A DNA stretch of 64,000 bases, taken from the NCBI GenBank assembly GCA_046351455.1, contig JAXLYM010000008.1:348174-412173 (forward strand), read 5' to 3'. The stretch comes from JADJRH01 sp046351455. Its GTDB lineage: Bacteria; Myxococcota_A; Polyangia; Polyangiales; Polyangiaceae. Position numbers and translations under genes: made by a program. Below the pieces are notes generated by a model. It saw only the letters and a list, made by a program, of their open reading frames with translations. It was not told the origin of the DNA and searched no databases. This document shows positions 22,635 through 31,482 of this stretch, in pieces (positions within the stretch are counted from its first letter, which is position 1; every line of letters begins with the position of its first letter).

Positions 22635-22673
22635 CCCCTCCCTGCGCCTGAGAAGCAGGCGCTTTGGGAGGGG
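22635..22673. terminator. long two-part hairpin at the convergent GNAT/rodA junction
   Basis: CCCCTCCC (22635-22642) pairs with GGGAGGGG (22666-22673), and an inner perfect stem GCGCCTG/CAGGCGC (22644-22650 with 22656-22662) has a 5-nt loop. It sits between convergent stop codons and likely terminates both. A sister hairpin with the same outer stem is at 53153-53191, also at a convergent junction. Confidence 0.7.
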
Positions 22674-22715
22674 CGGGCTTTGCTTCGCTTCGCGAGCACG
22701 GACCGGGGGTGGGCA

Positions 22716-23837
22716 TCACAGCCGATCGGCGACCGAGGAGAAGCGGCGCATGCTCACGTTGATGATGAGCGAGGCGCACGTGAGCATCGTGAGGACGCTG
22801 GATCCGCCGTAGGAGAAGAGCGGCAGCGTCACGCCGACGACCGGGAGCACGTTCGCGGTCATGCCGATGTTGATGATCGCGTGGCACCACAGGATCGACG
22901 CGCAGCCGACCGCGAGCACCGCGCCGAATCGATCGCGCGCCTGCGACGCGACGCGGATCCCCCACACCGTGAGGAACGCGTACAAGAACAGCAGCACGAG
23001 GCACCCGACGAGGCCCCACTCCTCCGCGAACACCGGGAACGGGAAGTCCGAGAACTGATCGGGGATGAAGTTGTACTGGTTCTGCGTGCCCTTCATGTAG
23101 CCGAGGCCGAGGAGCCCGCCGTTGCCGATCGCGACGCGCGAGTGGTGCGCGTGCCAGCCGCCCTTGAGGATGTCCGCCTCGGGGTTGAGGAACGTCGTGA
23201 TGCGCTGCCGCTGGTACGGCAGGAGCACGTACGTCCAGATGACCGGCGCGACCGCGCTCACCGTGCCCGTGAAGATCGCGACGCTCTTCCACCGCACCTT
23301 CGTGAGCATCGCGATGATCAGGAACACGATGAAATGGATCGACGCGGTCCCGAGGTCCGGCTGCTTCAAGATCAGGAGGCCCGGCACCGCGGTGAGGCCC
23401 GCTGGCACGATCAGCTCCTTCAGCGATCGGCCTTCATTTCTCGGGTCGTCGTGCAGGTACTTCGCGAGCGCGACCACGAGGAAGATCTTCGTGAACTCGC
23501 TCGGCTGGAACTGGAACGAGCCGAACGCGATCCACCGCGCGGACCCGCGCACGTCGCGCGCGAGCACGAAGACCAGCGCCAGCGAGAAGACGCCGAACGT
23601 GTAGAGGATGTACGCGATGCGCTCGAGGTGGCGGTAGTCGATCGCGATGAGCACGCCGCCCGCGATGCCGCCGAGGAAGAGCCAGTAGATCTGCGAGATG
23701 TAGAGCTCCGCGCGGGCGCCCGTGTACACGCTCGTCGCGCTGTACAGGTTGATCACGCCGAGCACGCTGATCAGCACCACGCAGATGAAGAGCGGCCAGT
23801 CGAACAGGTCGCGGATGCGAGACTCGTTGCGGGTCAC
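22716..23837 (-). CDS. rodA: RodA, SEDS-family peptidoglycan glycosyltransferase
   Basis: Polymerises lipid II glycan strands in the rod-shape elongasome together with PBP2. The 373-residue product has about ten membrane helices and SEDS hallmarks: FQFQPSEFTKIFLVVALAKYL, PDLGTA, the GNGGLLGLGYMKGTQ loop, the FAEEWGLVG segment and the C-terminal PLFSYGGSS. The GTG start (23837) overlaps the mrdA stop by four bases (GTGA), implying coupled translation. Confidence 0.95.
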   Translation of the reverse strand: MTRNESRIRDLFDWPLFICVVLISVLGVINLYSATSVYTGARAELYISQIYWLFLGGIAGGVLIAIDYRHLERIAYILYTFGVFSLALVFVLARDVRGSARWIAFGSFQFQPSEFTKIFLVVALAKYLHDDPRNEGRSLKELIVPAGLTAVPGLLILKQPDLGTASIHFIVFLIIAMLTKVRWKSVAIFTGTVSAVAPVIWTYVLLPYQRQRITTFLNPEADILKGGWHAHHSRVAIGNGGLLGLGYMKGTQNQYNFIPDQFSDFPFPVFAEEWGLVGCLVLLFLYAFLTVWGIRVASQARDRFGAVLAVGCASILWCHAIINIGMTANVLPVVGVTLPLFSYGGSSVLTMLTCASLIINVSMRRFSSVADRL

Positions 23838-25807
23838 GGCGCGTCTCCGGGGCCGGGCGGAGACGTCCTCACCGGCACGCTGTTCGTCGGGGTGCTCGGG
23901 TCCTTCGCGTCCTTCGCGGCGCGCGCGGCCGCGGCCTTCGCCTTCGCGTCCTGGTAGGCCTTCACGACCTCGAACGCGATCGGCGCGGCGTGCTTGCCGC
24001 CGGCCCCGCCGTGCTCGACGAGCGCCACCACCGCGACCTCCGGAGCGCGCGCCGGCGAGTAGCCCGCGAACCACGCGTGCTCGCGGTTGAAGTAGCCGAC
24101 CTTGTCCGCGTCCTGCCCGCGCGTGAGGTGGTGCGACACCTGCGCGGTGCCGGTCTTTCCGGCCATGCTGACGTCCGCGATGCGCGCGCGGTACGCGGTG
24201 CCGCGCACCTCGTTCACGCCCGCGGTGAGCGCCTTCTGCACGAGCGTGAGGTGCTCGGGCCGCAGCTCGATCTGGCGGCGCACGCGCGGGGAGAACTCCT
24301 GCACGACCATGCCGGCGCTCGTCTCGACCGCGCCCACGATCTGCGGCTGAAAGAGCGTGCCGCCGTTGGCGAGGGCCGCGTAAGCGAGCGCGAGCTGGAG
24401 CACCGTGACGGTGGTGGCGCCCTGCCCGATCGCCGCGTTGAGGCCGAAGCCGAGCTGGAAGTGCCCCTTGTTGCGCAGGGTCATCCACGCGCGCGTCGGC
24501 ATCTTGCCGGAGGCCTCCGCGTTGACGCCGAGGCCCGTGCGCGCCCCCAGGCCGAAGCGCTGGCCCATCTCGGCGATGATGTCCATGCCGACGCCGTAGT
24601 CCGCGGCGAGCCGGTAAAAGTAGACGTTGCACGACTCGGCGATGGCCTTGTGGAGATCGGTCGCGCCGTGGCGGTGGGTGCAGCGGAAGAGGCGCTTTCC
24701 GAAGGTGATGCCGCCCGAGCACTGCGCGAACATGTGCGAGTCGATGAGGCCCTTCTCGAGCGCCGCGAGCGCCGTGAACGGCTTGAACGTGGACCCCGGC
24801 GGGTACGCGCCGCTCACGGTCTTGTCGAGCGCGGCGTGCAGCGGATCCAGGTAGAGGCGCCGGTACGCGTCGCGGATCACCTGCTTGCCGGAGCCGCCGG
24901 AGAGCGCGTTCGGATCGAAGCCCGGCTTCGAGTACATGCCGAGGATGCGGCCGGTCCGCACGTCGACGAGCACGACGCCGCCCGCGAGCTCGCCGCGGAA
25001 GGCCTTCTCCATCGCCTTCACGATGTCGATGTCGATCGTGAGGCGCAGATCGCGGCCGGGGATCGGATCCGATTTGCGCGGCTCGTCGATGATCTGCTCG
25101 CCGCCCTGACGCCTGCGGCCGCGCGCGTCGACGAGCACCTTCTCCCAGCCGCGGGTGCCGCGCAGGTAGCTCTCCCACGCGCGCTCGATGCCGGTGATGC
25201 CGATGCGATCGCCCTCGACGTAGCCGGACGCGGAGAGCGTCTGCAGCTTCTCCGCGTCGACCTCGGCCATGTAGCCGAGCAGGTGCGCGCCGACCTCCCC
25301 GAACGGGTACGAGCGCACCGCGATCGACACGACCGACGCGCCCGGCAGCTCCGCCTCGTGGGTGCGCAGCGTCGCCGCGACGTCCTGCGAGACGTCCTCC
25401 TTGAGCAGGATCTGCTGCGTCTTCCGCGCGCTGTCGGAGGCGCGGATGTTGTTGAGCATCGTCTCCATGCGGGCGCGCTCGTCCTCCCCGACGCCCATGT
25501 ACGAGGCGAGCTTCGGCCACACGACCGCCATGTCGAGGCGCTGCGGCACGACGTAGACGTTGTTCGCGCCGCGGCTCCGCGCGAGCACCTTGCCGTTGCG
25601 ATCCAGGATCTCCCCGCGCGTGGTCGCGAGCGTGACGCGGCGGATGATGTTCTCGCGCGCCATCTGCCGGTACTCGTCGTTGTCCAGGATCTGCAGCGAG
25701 AACAAGCGGACCGCGAGCAGCACGAAGCCGAGCGCCATCACGAGGCCGATGCCCTGGAAGCGCTTGCGGAACTCGCTCGTGTCGGAGCGGCGGCCGAGCT
25801 GGTTCAT
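23834..25807 (-). CDS. mrdA: PBP2, elongasome D,D-transpeptidase
   Basis: Cross-links peptidoglycan for rod growth. The 657-residue product has an N-terminal membrane anchor (GIGLVMALGFVLLAVRLFSL), the PBP dimerisation domain, and a transpeptidase domain with SxxK (PPGSTFKPF), SxN (ESCNVYF) and KTG (AGKTGTAQ). The C-terminal Ala/Lys/Pro tail (about 615-657) is low complexity. Its start overlaps the mreD stop by four bases (ATGA), and its stop overlaps rodA. Confidence 0.95.
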   Translation of the reverse strand: MNQLGRRSDTSEFRKRFQGIGLVMALGFVLLAVRLFSLQILDNDEYRQMARENIIRRVTLATTRGEILDRNGKVLARSRGANNVYVVPQRLDMAVVWPKLASYMGVGEDERARMETMLNNIRASDSARKTQQILLKEDVSQDVAATLRTHEAELPGASVVSIAVRSYPFGEVGAHLLGYMAEVDAEKLQTLSASGYVEGDRIGITGIERAWESYLRGTRGWEKVLVDARGRRRQGGEQIIDEPRKSDPIPGRDLRLTIDIDIVKAMEKAFRGELAGGVVLVDVRTGRILGMYSKPGFDPNALSGGSGKQVIRDAYRRLYLDPLHAALDKTVSGAYPPGSTFKPFTALAALEKGLIDSHMFAQCSGGITFGKRLFRCTHRHGATDLHKAIAESCNVYFYRLAADYGVGMDIIAEMGQRFGLGARTGLGVNAEASGKMPTRAWMTLRNKGHFQLGFGLNAAIGQGATTVTVLQLALAYAALANGGTLFQPQIVGAVETSAGMVVQEFSPRVRRQIELRPEHLTLVQKALTAGVNEVRGTAYRARIADVSMAGKTGTAQVSHHLTRGQDADKVGYFNREHAWFAGYSPARAPEVAVVALVEHGGAGGKHAAPIAFEVVKAYQDAKAKAAAARAAKDAKDPSTPTNSVPVRTSPPGPGDAP

Positions 25808-26331
25808 CGCGGCGCCTCCCCCGGACGCGGCGCCATCACGGTCGTCGCGGCGTGCACGACCTCCGCGATGCGGAACACGAGCGGCGCGAAGATCGCGGTC
25901 GACACCGCGTGCGGCAGCACGAGGTACGCGAGGGACCGTGGCCGCGCGGGGTCGTTGCCGAAGATGGCGGTGAGCACGACGATGAGGACCCCTTCGACGA
26001 GGCCGAACCCGAGGGCCAGCGCGATCTTGGTGAGGAACGTCTGCGCCGCGAGCCGGACGCCCGCCGCGCGCGACACGACGAACGTCGCGACCGTGATGAA
26101 CGTGAAGAGCCCGACCGGAGCCGCCGCGAACACGTCGAGGAGATAGCCGAGGAGGAACGCGAGCGCCGCCCCGCGCCCGATCGAATACTCGTGCACGCCC
26201 ATGAACACGATGAGCGGCAAGAGCAAGCTCGGCGTCGCGCCCGCGAGGTGCAGGAAACCGATCACGCGGTAGAGGAGCGACTGCGCGATCAGGAGGCCGA
26301 GACCGAGCGCGAGGAAGGCCGAATTCCGCAC
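25804..26331 (-). CDS. mreD: MreD, rod-shape membrane protein
   Basis: Small integral membrane partner of MreC in the elongasome. The 175-residue product has about five hydrophobic segments (FLALGLGLLIAQSLLYRVIG, LLLPLIVFMGVHEYSIGRGA, ALAFLLGYLLDVF). Identification rests on size, topology, and position between mreC and mrdA. GTG 26331 is used as start, eight bases after the mreC stop. Confidence 0.88.
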   Translation of the reverse strand: MRNSAFLALGLGLLIAQSLLYRVIGFLHLAGATPSLLLPLIVFMGVHEYSIGRGAALAFLLGYLLDVFAAAPVGLFTFITVATFVVSRAAGVRLAAQTFLTKIALALGFGLVEGVLIVVLTAIFGNDPARPRSLAYLVLPHAVSTAIFAPLVFRIAEVVHAATTVMAPRPGEAPR

Positions 26332-26339
26332 GATCCGCC

Positions 26340-27215
26340 CTATTTCTTCGGCGTGCCCGGCGGCGCGTCCTTCGACGCGGTGGGCTCGTCGACGGGGGCG
26401 CCCGTGACGATGATCACTTCTTCGAGCCTGGAGAAATCGACCGCGGGCGAGGCCACGACCTGCTGGTAGATACCGAAATCGCGCTTCACGACCTGCGTCA
26501 CGACGCCGACGGGGATCCCCTTCGGAAAGCGCCGGCCGACGCCGCTCGTGACGAGGAGATCGCCGACCTCGACCTCGTCGGTGCGCTGCACGTACTCGAC
26601 GTTGCAGGCGTAGGTCTTGTCGTCGCCGCTGCCGCGGACGAAGGCGCGCGCGCCGGTGCGCTGCACGACCGCGTCGACCGCGGCGCCCGCATCGACGATG
26701 AGCCGCACGTCGACGGTGTCTCCCGCGCCCTTGATCGTGGTGCCCACGACGCCGTCCGCCGAGAGCACCGGCAGGTTCGGCCCCACGTCCTTCGACTCTT
26801 TGTCGAGCGTGACGCGGACCACGCGGAAGAAGTCGTTCGTGCTCTTGCCGATGACCTGCGCGCTCACCGCGTCGGTGCGCAGGTTCGTCTTCAGATCCAG
26901 CAGGCGGCGGAGGCGGCGGTTCTCTTCCTCGAACGCTTCGAGCTTGCGGACGCGCTCTTTCAAGCGGGCGTTCTGCGAGAGGAGCGACGCGTTGTCCTCC
27001 TTCACGTCGACCAGATAGATGTAGTCGCCCCAGATGTTCGAGATGCCGCGCGCGAGGGTGGCCGCGGCGTACTGGATCGGCGACGCGATCCGCACGATCA
27101 CCTTGTCGGGACCGGAGGCCTGCTTCGGGTCGCGCATGCTCGCCCGCAGGAACCAGAACGGCACCGCGAGCGCCAAGAGGACGATCGCGATGTCGCGGTA
27201 GCGTTTGAATTGCAT
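26340..27215 (-). CDS. mreC: MreC, rod-shape scaffold protein
   Basis: Periplasmic scaffold that activates PBP2/RodA. The 291-residue product has one N-terminal membrane helix (IAIVLLALAVPFWFL), a coiled coil (about 70-115, ASLLSQNARLKERVRKLEAF) and the beta-barrel MreC domain (LPVLSADGVVGTTIKGAG, LLVTSGVGRRFPKGIPVG). The C-terminal tail is Pro/Lys-rich. A 212-bp gap separates it from mreB. Confidence 0.94.
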   Translation of the reverse strand: MQFKRYRDIAIVLLALAVPFWFLRASMRDPKQASGPDKVIVRIASPIQYAAATLARGISNIWGDYIYLVDVKEDNASLLSQNARLKERVRKLEAFEEENRRLRRLLDLKTNLRTDAVSAQVIGKSTNDFFRVVRVTLDKESKDVGPNLPVLSADGVVGTTIKGAGDTVDVRLIVDAGAAVDAVVQRTGARAFVRGSGDDKTYACNVEYVQRTDEVEVGDLLVTSGVGRRFPKGIPVGVVTQVVKRDFGIYQQVVASPAVDFSRLEEVIIVTGAPVDEPTASKDAPPGTPKK

Positions 27216-27427
27216 GGGCTACCTCCTGGTGTCGCGTGCGGGGAAAACTGCCCGGCGCCGAGCGGCTCCGGGGGCGGAGGGCCCCCGATGGGGCCTGGCC
27301 TTCCATTGCCGATGAAGCGCCGGCCGGCAAGAAAAAGGAGCCGATCCGGGCTTCGAAAATGACGCGACGCTGAACGAGCGGAGCCGATCGTCGCGCGCCG
27401 CCCGAGATCGACGCGCCCCCACGATCG

Positions 27428-28462
27428 CTAGCTGATCGTGACCTCTTTGAGCAGCTCCAGGTGATCGAGCGCCTTGCCGCTGCCGAGCACGACCGCGCTG
27501 ATCGGATCGTCGCAGACCATCACCGGGAGGCCCGTCTCTTCGCGCAGCAGCACGTCGAGGTTCTTGAGCAGCGCGCCGCCGCCGGTGAGCACGATGCCCT
27601 TGTCGACGATGTCGGCCGCGAGCTCCGGGGGCGTGCGCTCGAGCGCGATCAGCACGGCCTCCACGATCGCGTTGAGCGGCTCGCTCAAGGAGTCGCGGAT
27701 CTCGTCCGAGTTCACGACGACCGTCTTCGGGATGCCGGCGACCATGTCGCGGCCCTTCACTTCCATCGTGAGCTGCTGGTCGAGCGGGTACGCGTTGCCG
27801 ATCGTGATCTTGATGCGCTCGGCCGTCTGCTCGCCGATGGCCATGTTGTACTTGCGCTTCATGTAGGCCATGATCGAGTCGTCCATCTTGTCGCCGCCGA
27901 CGCGCACGGACTGCGAGTAGACGATGCCGGCGAGCGAGATGACCGCGACCTCGGTCGTGCCGCCGCCGATGTCGACGACCATGTTGCCGGATGGCTCGGT
28001 GATGGGGAGGCCGGCTCCGATGGCCGCGGCCATGGGCTCTTCGATCAGGTAGACCTCGCGCGCGCCCGCGCCCTCGGCGCTCTCTTTCACGGCGCGCTTC
28101 TCGACCTCGGTGATGCCGAAGGGGACGCAGATGATGATGCGTGGCTTCACGAGCGTGCGGCGGTTGTGCGCGCGCGCGATGAAGTAGCGGAGCATCGCCT
28201 CGGTGATCTCGAAGTCGGCGATGACGCCGTCACGCAGCGGGCGGACCGCCTGGATGTTGCCCGGCGTGCGGCCGAGCATCTCCTTCGCCTCGCGCCCGAC
28301 GGCGAGGACCTTCTTGCCGCCGCGGTTGTCGCGCTGGACGGCCACGACGGAGGGCTCGCACGAGACGATGCCCTTGCCCTTCACGTAGATGAGCGTCGTG
28401 GCGGTGCCCAGATCGATCGCCAGATCGTTCGAGAACAGGCCGTAGAGCCAGTCGAAGATCAT
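27428..28462 (-). CDS. mreB: MreB, actin-like cell-shape protein
   Basis: Bacterial actin that positions the elongasome. The 344-residue product has the actin-fold nucleotide motifs: phosphate 1 AIDLGTATTLIYVKGKG, phosphate 2 VVDIGGGTTEVAVISL and adenosine motif GIVLTGGGALLKNLD. Length and conservation are normal. It leads the mreB-mreC-mreD-mrdA-rodA set, with AGGAG about 14 bases before ATG 28462. Confidence 0.97.
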   Translation of the reverse strand: MIFDWLYGLFSNDLAIDLGTATTLIYVKGKGIVSCEPSVVAVQRDNRGGKKVLAVGREAKEMLGRTPGNIQAVRPLRDGVIADFEITEAMLRYFIARAHNRRTLVKPRIIICVPFGITEVEKRAVKESAEGAGAREVYLIEEPMAAAIGAGLPITEPSGNMVVDIGGGTTEVAVISLAGIVYSQSVRVGGDKMDDSIMAYMKRKYNMAIGEQTAERIKITIGNAYPLDQQLTMEVKGRDMVAGIPKTVVVNSDEIRDSLSEPLNAIVEAVLIALERTPPELAADIVDKGIVLTGGGALLKNLDVLLREETGLPVMVCDDPISAVVLGSGKALDHLELLKEVTIS

Positions 28463-28740
28463 GGCGCTGCGCGGGGTCTCCTAAGGGGTGGGGGCCAGGG
28501 TCGAACGCCACGCCGTCACCGGACATGGCTCGACGGTCCTCGGAGCTGCGCCGCGGAGGAGCGGAACACGCCGAGAAAAACCGCTTGAAATCGAGCGAGC
28601 CTTCGTAACACGGCCCCGCGGAGGGGGCAATTTTCGGGACGGACGAGCCGTTCGCCGGCAGACGGACGAAGGGACAGCAGGGGGAGCCCAGCTCGAAGCG
28701 CGGAGCGTCGGTGACGACAGCCGCGCCTCCGAGCGGCGCA

Positions 28741-28902
28741 TCAGCCCTTGCTGATCTTTCCTTCCTTGTGCTCGAAGTGCTTCCGGCACGTCGGGCAGTA
28801 CTTCTTGATCGCGAACTTCTCGGTCATCGTCCGCTTATTCTTGGTCGTGTGGTAGTTGGCGCGGCCGCAGTTTCCACACGTCATTTTGATGATGTCGCGC
28901 AT
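28741..28902 (-). CDS. rpmG: 50S ribosomal protein L33
   Basis: Small zinc-ribbon protein of the large ribosomal subunit. Reverse translation from ATG 28902 gives 53 residues beginning MRDIIKMTCGNCGRANYHTT. It has two Cys pairs (CGNC and CPTC), so this is the zinc-binding form. AGGAG lies about ten bases upstream of the start. It is 278 bp upstream of mreB on the same strand; that gap shows no gene. Confidence 0.95.
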   Translation of the reverse strand: MRDIIKMTCGNCGRANYHTTKNKRTMTEKFAIKKYCPTCRKHFEHKEGKISKG

Positions 28903-29142
28903 TGCTCTGATGCTCCTGAGATCCGGCCGGTCTTGAACGCGGGGGCGCGTAACGTACAGGAGCCCCTCTGCATGTCAACTGAACATTGCACCCTCTCGCC
29001 GTAAGTGGAGCGCGGCACGGGGGATAGCTTTGGCTTTGGATCTTGGGTTCGGAGAGGTGACGAGCCGTCGGTCACGCGGAGGCCGCGCCGGGCTCGCGCT
29101 GGATCGCGTGGCGCAAATCGCCTGCGATCCAGCCCGGGACGA

Positions 29143-30009
29143 TCACTCGTCGTCCCAATCGTCGCGGCCGCCGCGGGCCCAGTCGTTCTTGTTGCGACGG
29201 CCGCCGCCGCCGCCACCACCGCCGGCGCCACCGGCGGGCGGACCGTCATCCGACGGGCCGCGACGACGACGATCATCGAAGGTGCGACGCTGCGGAGGAG
29301 GAGGCGGAGGACCGCCGCTGCCGCCGCTGAAAGAGCGCTCGCCGAAGCTGCGCGGAGGACCGCCGCTGCCGCCGCCCTCGTGCGCGGGCTTCTCGCCCTT
29401 GGGGTGCGCGAGGTTCACGACGAGACGGCGACCGCGCACGTCGGCGCCGCGGAGCGCCTCGATCGCAGCCTTCGCCGCGTCGGCGCTGGCCATCGTCACG
29501 AAGCCGAAGCCGCGCTTGCGACCGTCGGCGTCCATCGGCAGGTGAACACGAACGACCGGGCCGGAGCCCGTCGAGTTGATGAGACCTTCCACCTCTTCGG
29601 TGGAAGCGTCGTACGGCAAGTTGCCCACGTAGAGCGTACGGTCCGGAGCGCCCGCAGCGCCCATGCCGCCGCCGCTCGAGGGACCACGGTCACCACCAGC
29701 GCGACCGCCACCGCCAGGACCCATGCCCGGCGCGCCGTCACGACGCGGAGGCTCGGCCTGGAATGGACGAACGCTGATCGCCTTGCCGCCTTGATACGAG
29801 CCGTCGAGCGACTCGCGGGCGGTGTTCGCTTCTTCGGAAGTGGAGAGAGTGACGAAACCGAAGCCACGGGGCCGGCCCGTTGCCCGATCTTTCGGGAGGC
29901 TCACCTCGACGACATTGCCGCCGGTAGCCTCGAAGAGCTGGCGGAGCACCTCCTCCGAGATGGAGTCGGGGAGCCCAGCAACGAACAACTTGCGAGAATC
30001 TTCAGCCAT
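29143..30009 (-). CDS. tandem-RRM RNA-binding protein with Gly/Arg-rich tail
   Basis: A 288-residue cytoplasmic RNA-binding protein. RRM 1 (about 6-85) has RNP2 LFVAGLP and RNP1 RGFGFVTL; RRM 2 (about 122-200) has RNP2 LYVGNLP and RNP1 RGFGFVTM. The domains are joined by a Gly-rich linker and followed by a Gly/Arg/Pro tail (about 205-288, RRRRGPSDDGPPAGGAGGGG) ending in acidic residues. Single-RRM proteins are common in bacteria; two RRMs plus an RGG-like tail is eukaryote-like and is seen in myxobacteria. RNA targets are unknown. ATG 30009 directly precedes RRM 1. Confidence 0.9.
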   Translation of the reverse strand: MAEDSRKLFVAGLPDSISEEVLRQLFEATGGNVVEVSLPKDRATGRPRGFGFVTLSTSEEANTARESLDGSYQGGKAISVRPFQAEPPRRDGAPGMGPGGGGRAGGDRGPSSGGGMGAAGAPDRTLYVGNLPYDASTEEVEGLINSTGSGPVVRVHLPMDADGRKRGFGFVTMASADAAKAAIEALRGADVRGRRLVVNLAHPKGEKPAHEGGGSGGPPRSFGERSFSGGSGGPPPPPPQRRTFDDRRRRGPSDDGPPAGGAGGGGGGGGRRNKNDWARGGRDDWDDE

Positions 30010-30557
30010 TGAAAAACCTGCACCAGAACCCAAGAAACCGTTCCCAAACCGGCGCCGATCTCGGCTCGATCGACGTTGTTGCGCGCGCCCCTCCCCGCGT
30101 CCCGAAACGGTCGGGAGGCGGAGCATGCGGCCGGAAGCACCCGCGTCCATCCGCGAACGGAGTCGGCCTATCCGACCCCTGGGCAAGCGCAAGGGTCACG
30201 ATATCTGGCCTCGCAACCGCGTCAAGCTGCGCTGTGCAAGGACAAAGCACGAAGTTCTGCGGATGAATCGCGCCCCGGGGAGGTGCTTTCCGGTGACGCG
30301 GTGGTGATCCGCAGAGAGCGCACGCCGCCACCCGCCTCCGCAGCGAACCGAATTTCGCGACCCAGGGCGAACGCAAATTCGCATCTTTTGTGGTGCTTTC
30401 GTGATGGACCCGTCCCCGACGTTGGGGCGTAATCCGGGGTCAATCGCACGAACGTGCGGCTTCACACGTGCGGGCGGTCCGCAGGTGGGGCCGGACGCCA
30501 GGCCGAGCAGCGGTGCGCCGAGTGCGCAGCCCGTCGCGAGGCGCCGAGGATTTTTGC
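30010..30557. other. 548-bp divergent intergenic region, no gene seen
   Basis: The stretch lies between the divergent tandem-RRM gene and the diiron gene and must hold both promoters. Base composition is less GC-rich near 30220-30440. I see no tRNA, no convincing ORF with a ribosome-binding site and no clear promoter hexamers. A long 5' UTR for the RRM gene is possible, since such genes are often cold- or auto-regulated, but this is inference. Confidence 0.5.
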
Positions 30558-31454
30558 ATGGCTGAGCTCTTCGACATCGACCGCTTCATGGAATCGTCCG
30601 GCAAGGTCGACCTCTCCGACATCGACTGGTCGGAGGTGCCCAAGTACCCGATGACGCCCGAGGCGCTGCGCACGCTGCGCTACTTCATGTTCACCGAGAG
30701 CTCGACGTTCTTCTACGTGAAGACGCTCATGAGCACCAAGACGGCGACGATGGATCCGGAGCTCGCGCCGTTCCTCTGCGTGTGGATGTACGAGGAGGAA
30801 TTTCACGGCCGCGCCTTCCGTAAGTTCGTCGAGGCGTACGGCGAGAAGGTGCCCGGGGACTACCGCGCGAGCATGTTCCAGCGCCGTGGCTTCGGTGAGC
30901 GCATCGACGAGATCAGCCAGACGCTGCTCTCGCGCGTGTTCCCCGACAACTGGGCCGCGGTGCACATGATCTGGGGCGTCGTGCAAGAGTTCACGACGTA
31001 CAACGGCTACACCGCGCTCATCGAGCGCACGGGCCACCCGATCCTCGCCACGATCTGTCAGCGGATCATGAAGCAGGAGATGAAGCACTACGCGTTCTAC
31101 CGCGACCAAGCTTACAAGCGCCTCCTCAACAACCCCGTCGCTCAGCGCATCACGACGGAGGCGCTCAAGCTCGGGTGGACGCCGGTCGGCGAGGGCATGT
31201 GCACCAAGGAGGACGTGCACCACGCGATCCGGTGGCTCTTCGACGGCAAGAGCGGCGAGGCGATCGAGAAGGTGGATCGCAAGATGCGCGAGATGCCCGG
31301 GCTCGAGTGGTTCGACATGTTCCGCAAGTACGTCGAGAAGCACGACATCCAGCCAGCGCCGGACTCGTGGTACCCAAGGCCGCGCAGCGAATTCACGAAG
31401 TCGGTCGTCGCCGCCACGTCGCGCGCGAAGACGCCGACCGCCGCGGCGATCTGA
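30558..31454 (+). CDS. acyl-ACP-desaturase-like diiron protein
   Basis: The 298-residue product is mostly helical and carries ferritin-like diiron ligands: ESSTFFYVK (first Glu), EEEFHGRAF (ExxH), WGVVQEFTTYNGY (Glu) and KQEMKHYAFYRDQ (ExxH). This arrangement and length match the acyl-ACP desaturase family, which inserts a double bond into acyl chains using O2. Substrate could be acyl-ACP or acyl-CoA. ATG 30558 lacks a strong Shine-Dalgarno but no better start exists. Confidence 0.85.
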   Translation: MAELFDIDRFMESSGKVDLSDIDWSEVPKYPMTPEALRTLRYFMFTESSTFFYVKTLMSTKTATMDPELAPFLCVWMYEEEFHGRAFRKFVEAYGEKVPGDYRASMFQRRGFGERIDEISQTLLSRVFPDNWAAVHMIWGVVQEFTTYNGYTALIERTGHPILATICQRIMKQEMKHYAFYRDQAYKRLLNNPVAQRITTEALKLGWTPVGEGMCTKEDVHHAIRWLFDGKSGEAIEKVDRKMREMPGLEWFDMFRKYVEKHDIQPAPDSWYPRPRSEFTKSVVAATSRAKTPTAAAI

Positions 31455-31482
31455 TCGCCCTCCCCGCCTCAATCGAACCTGA

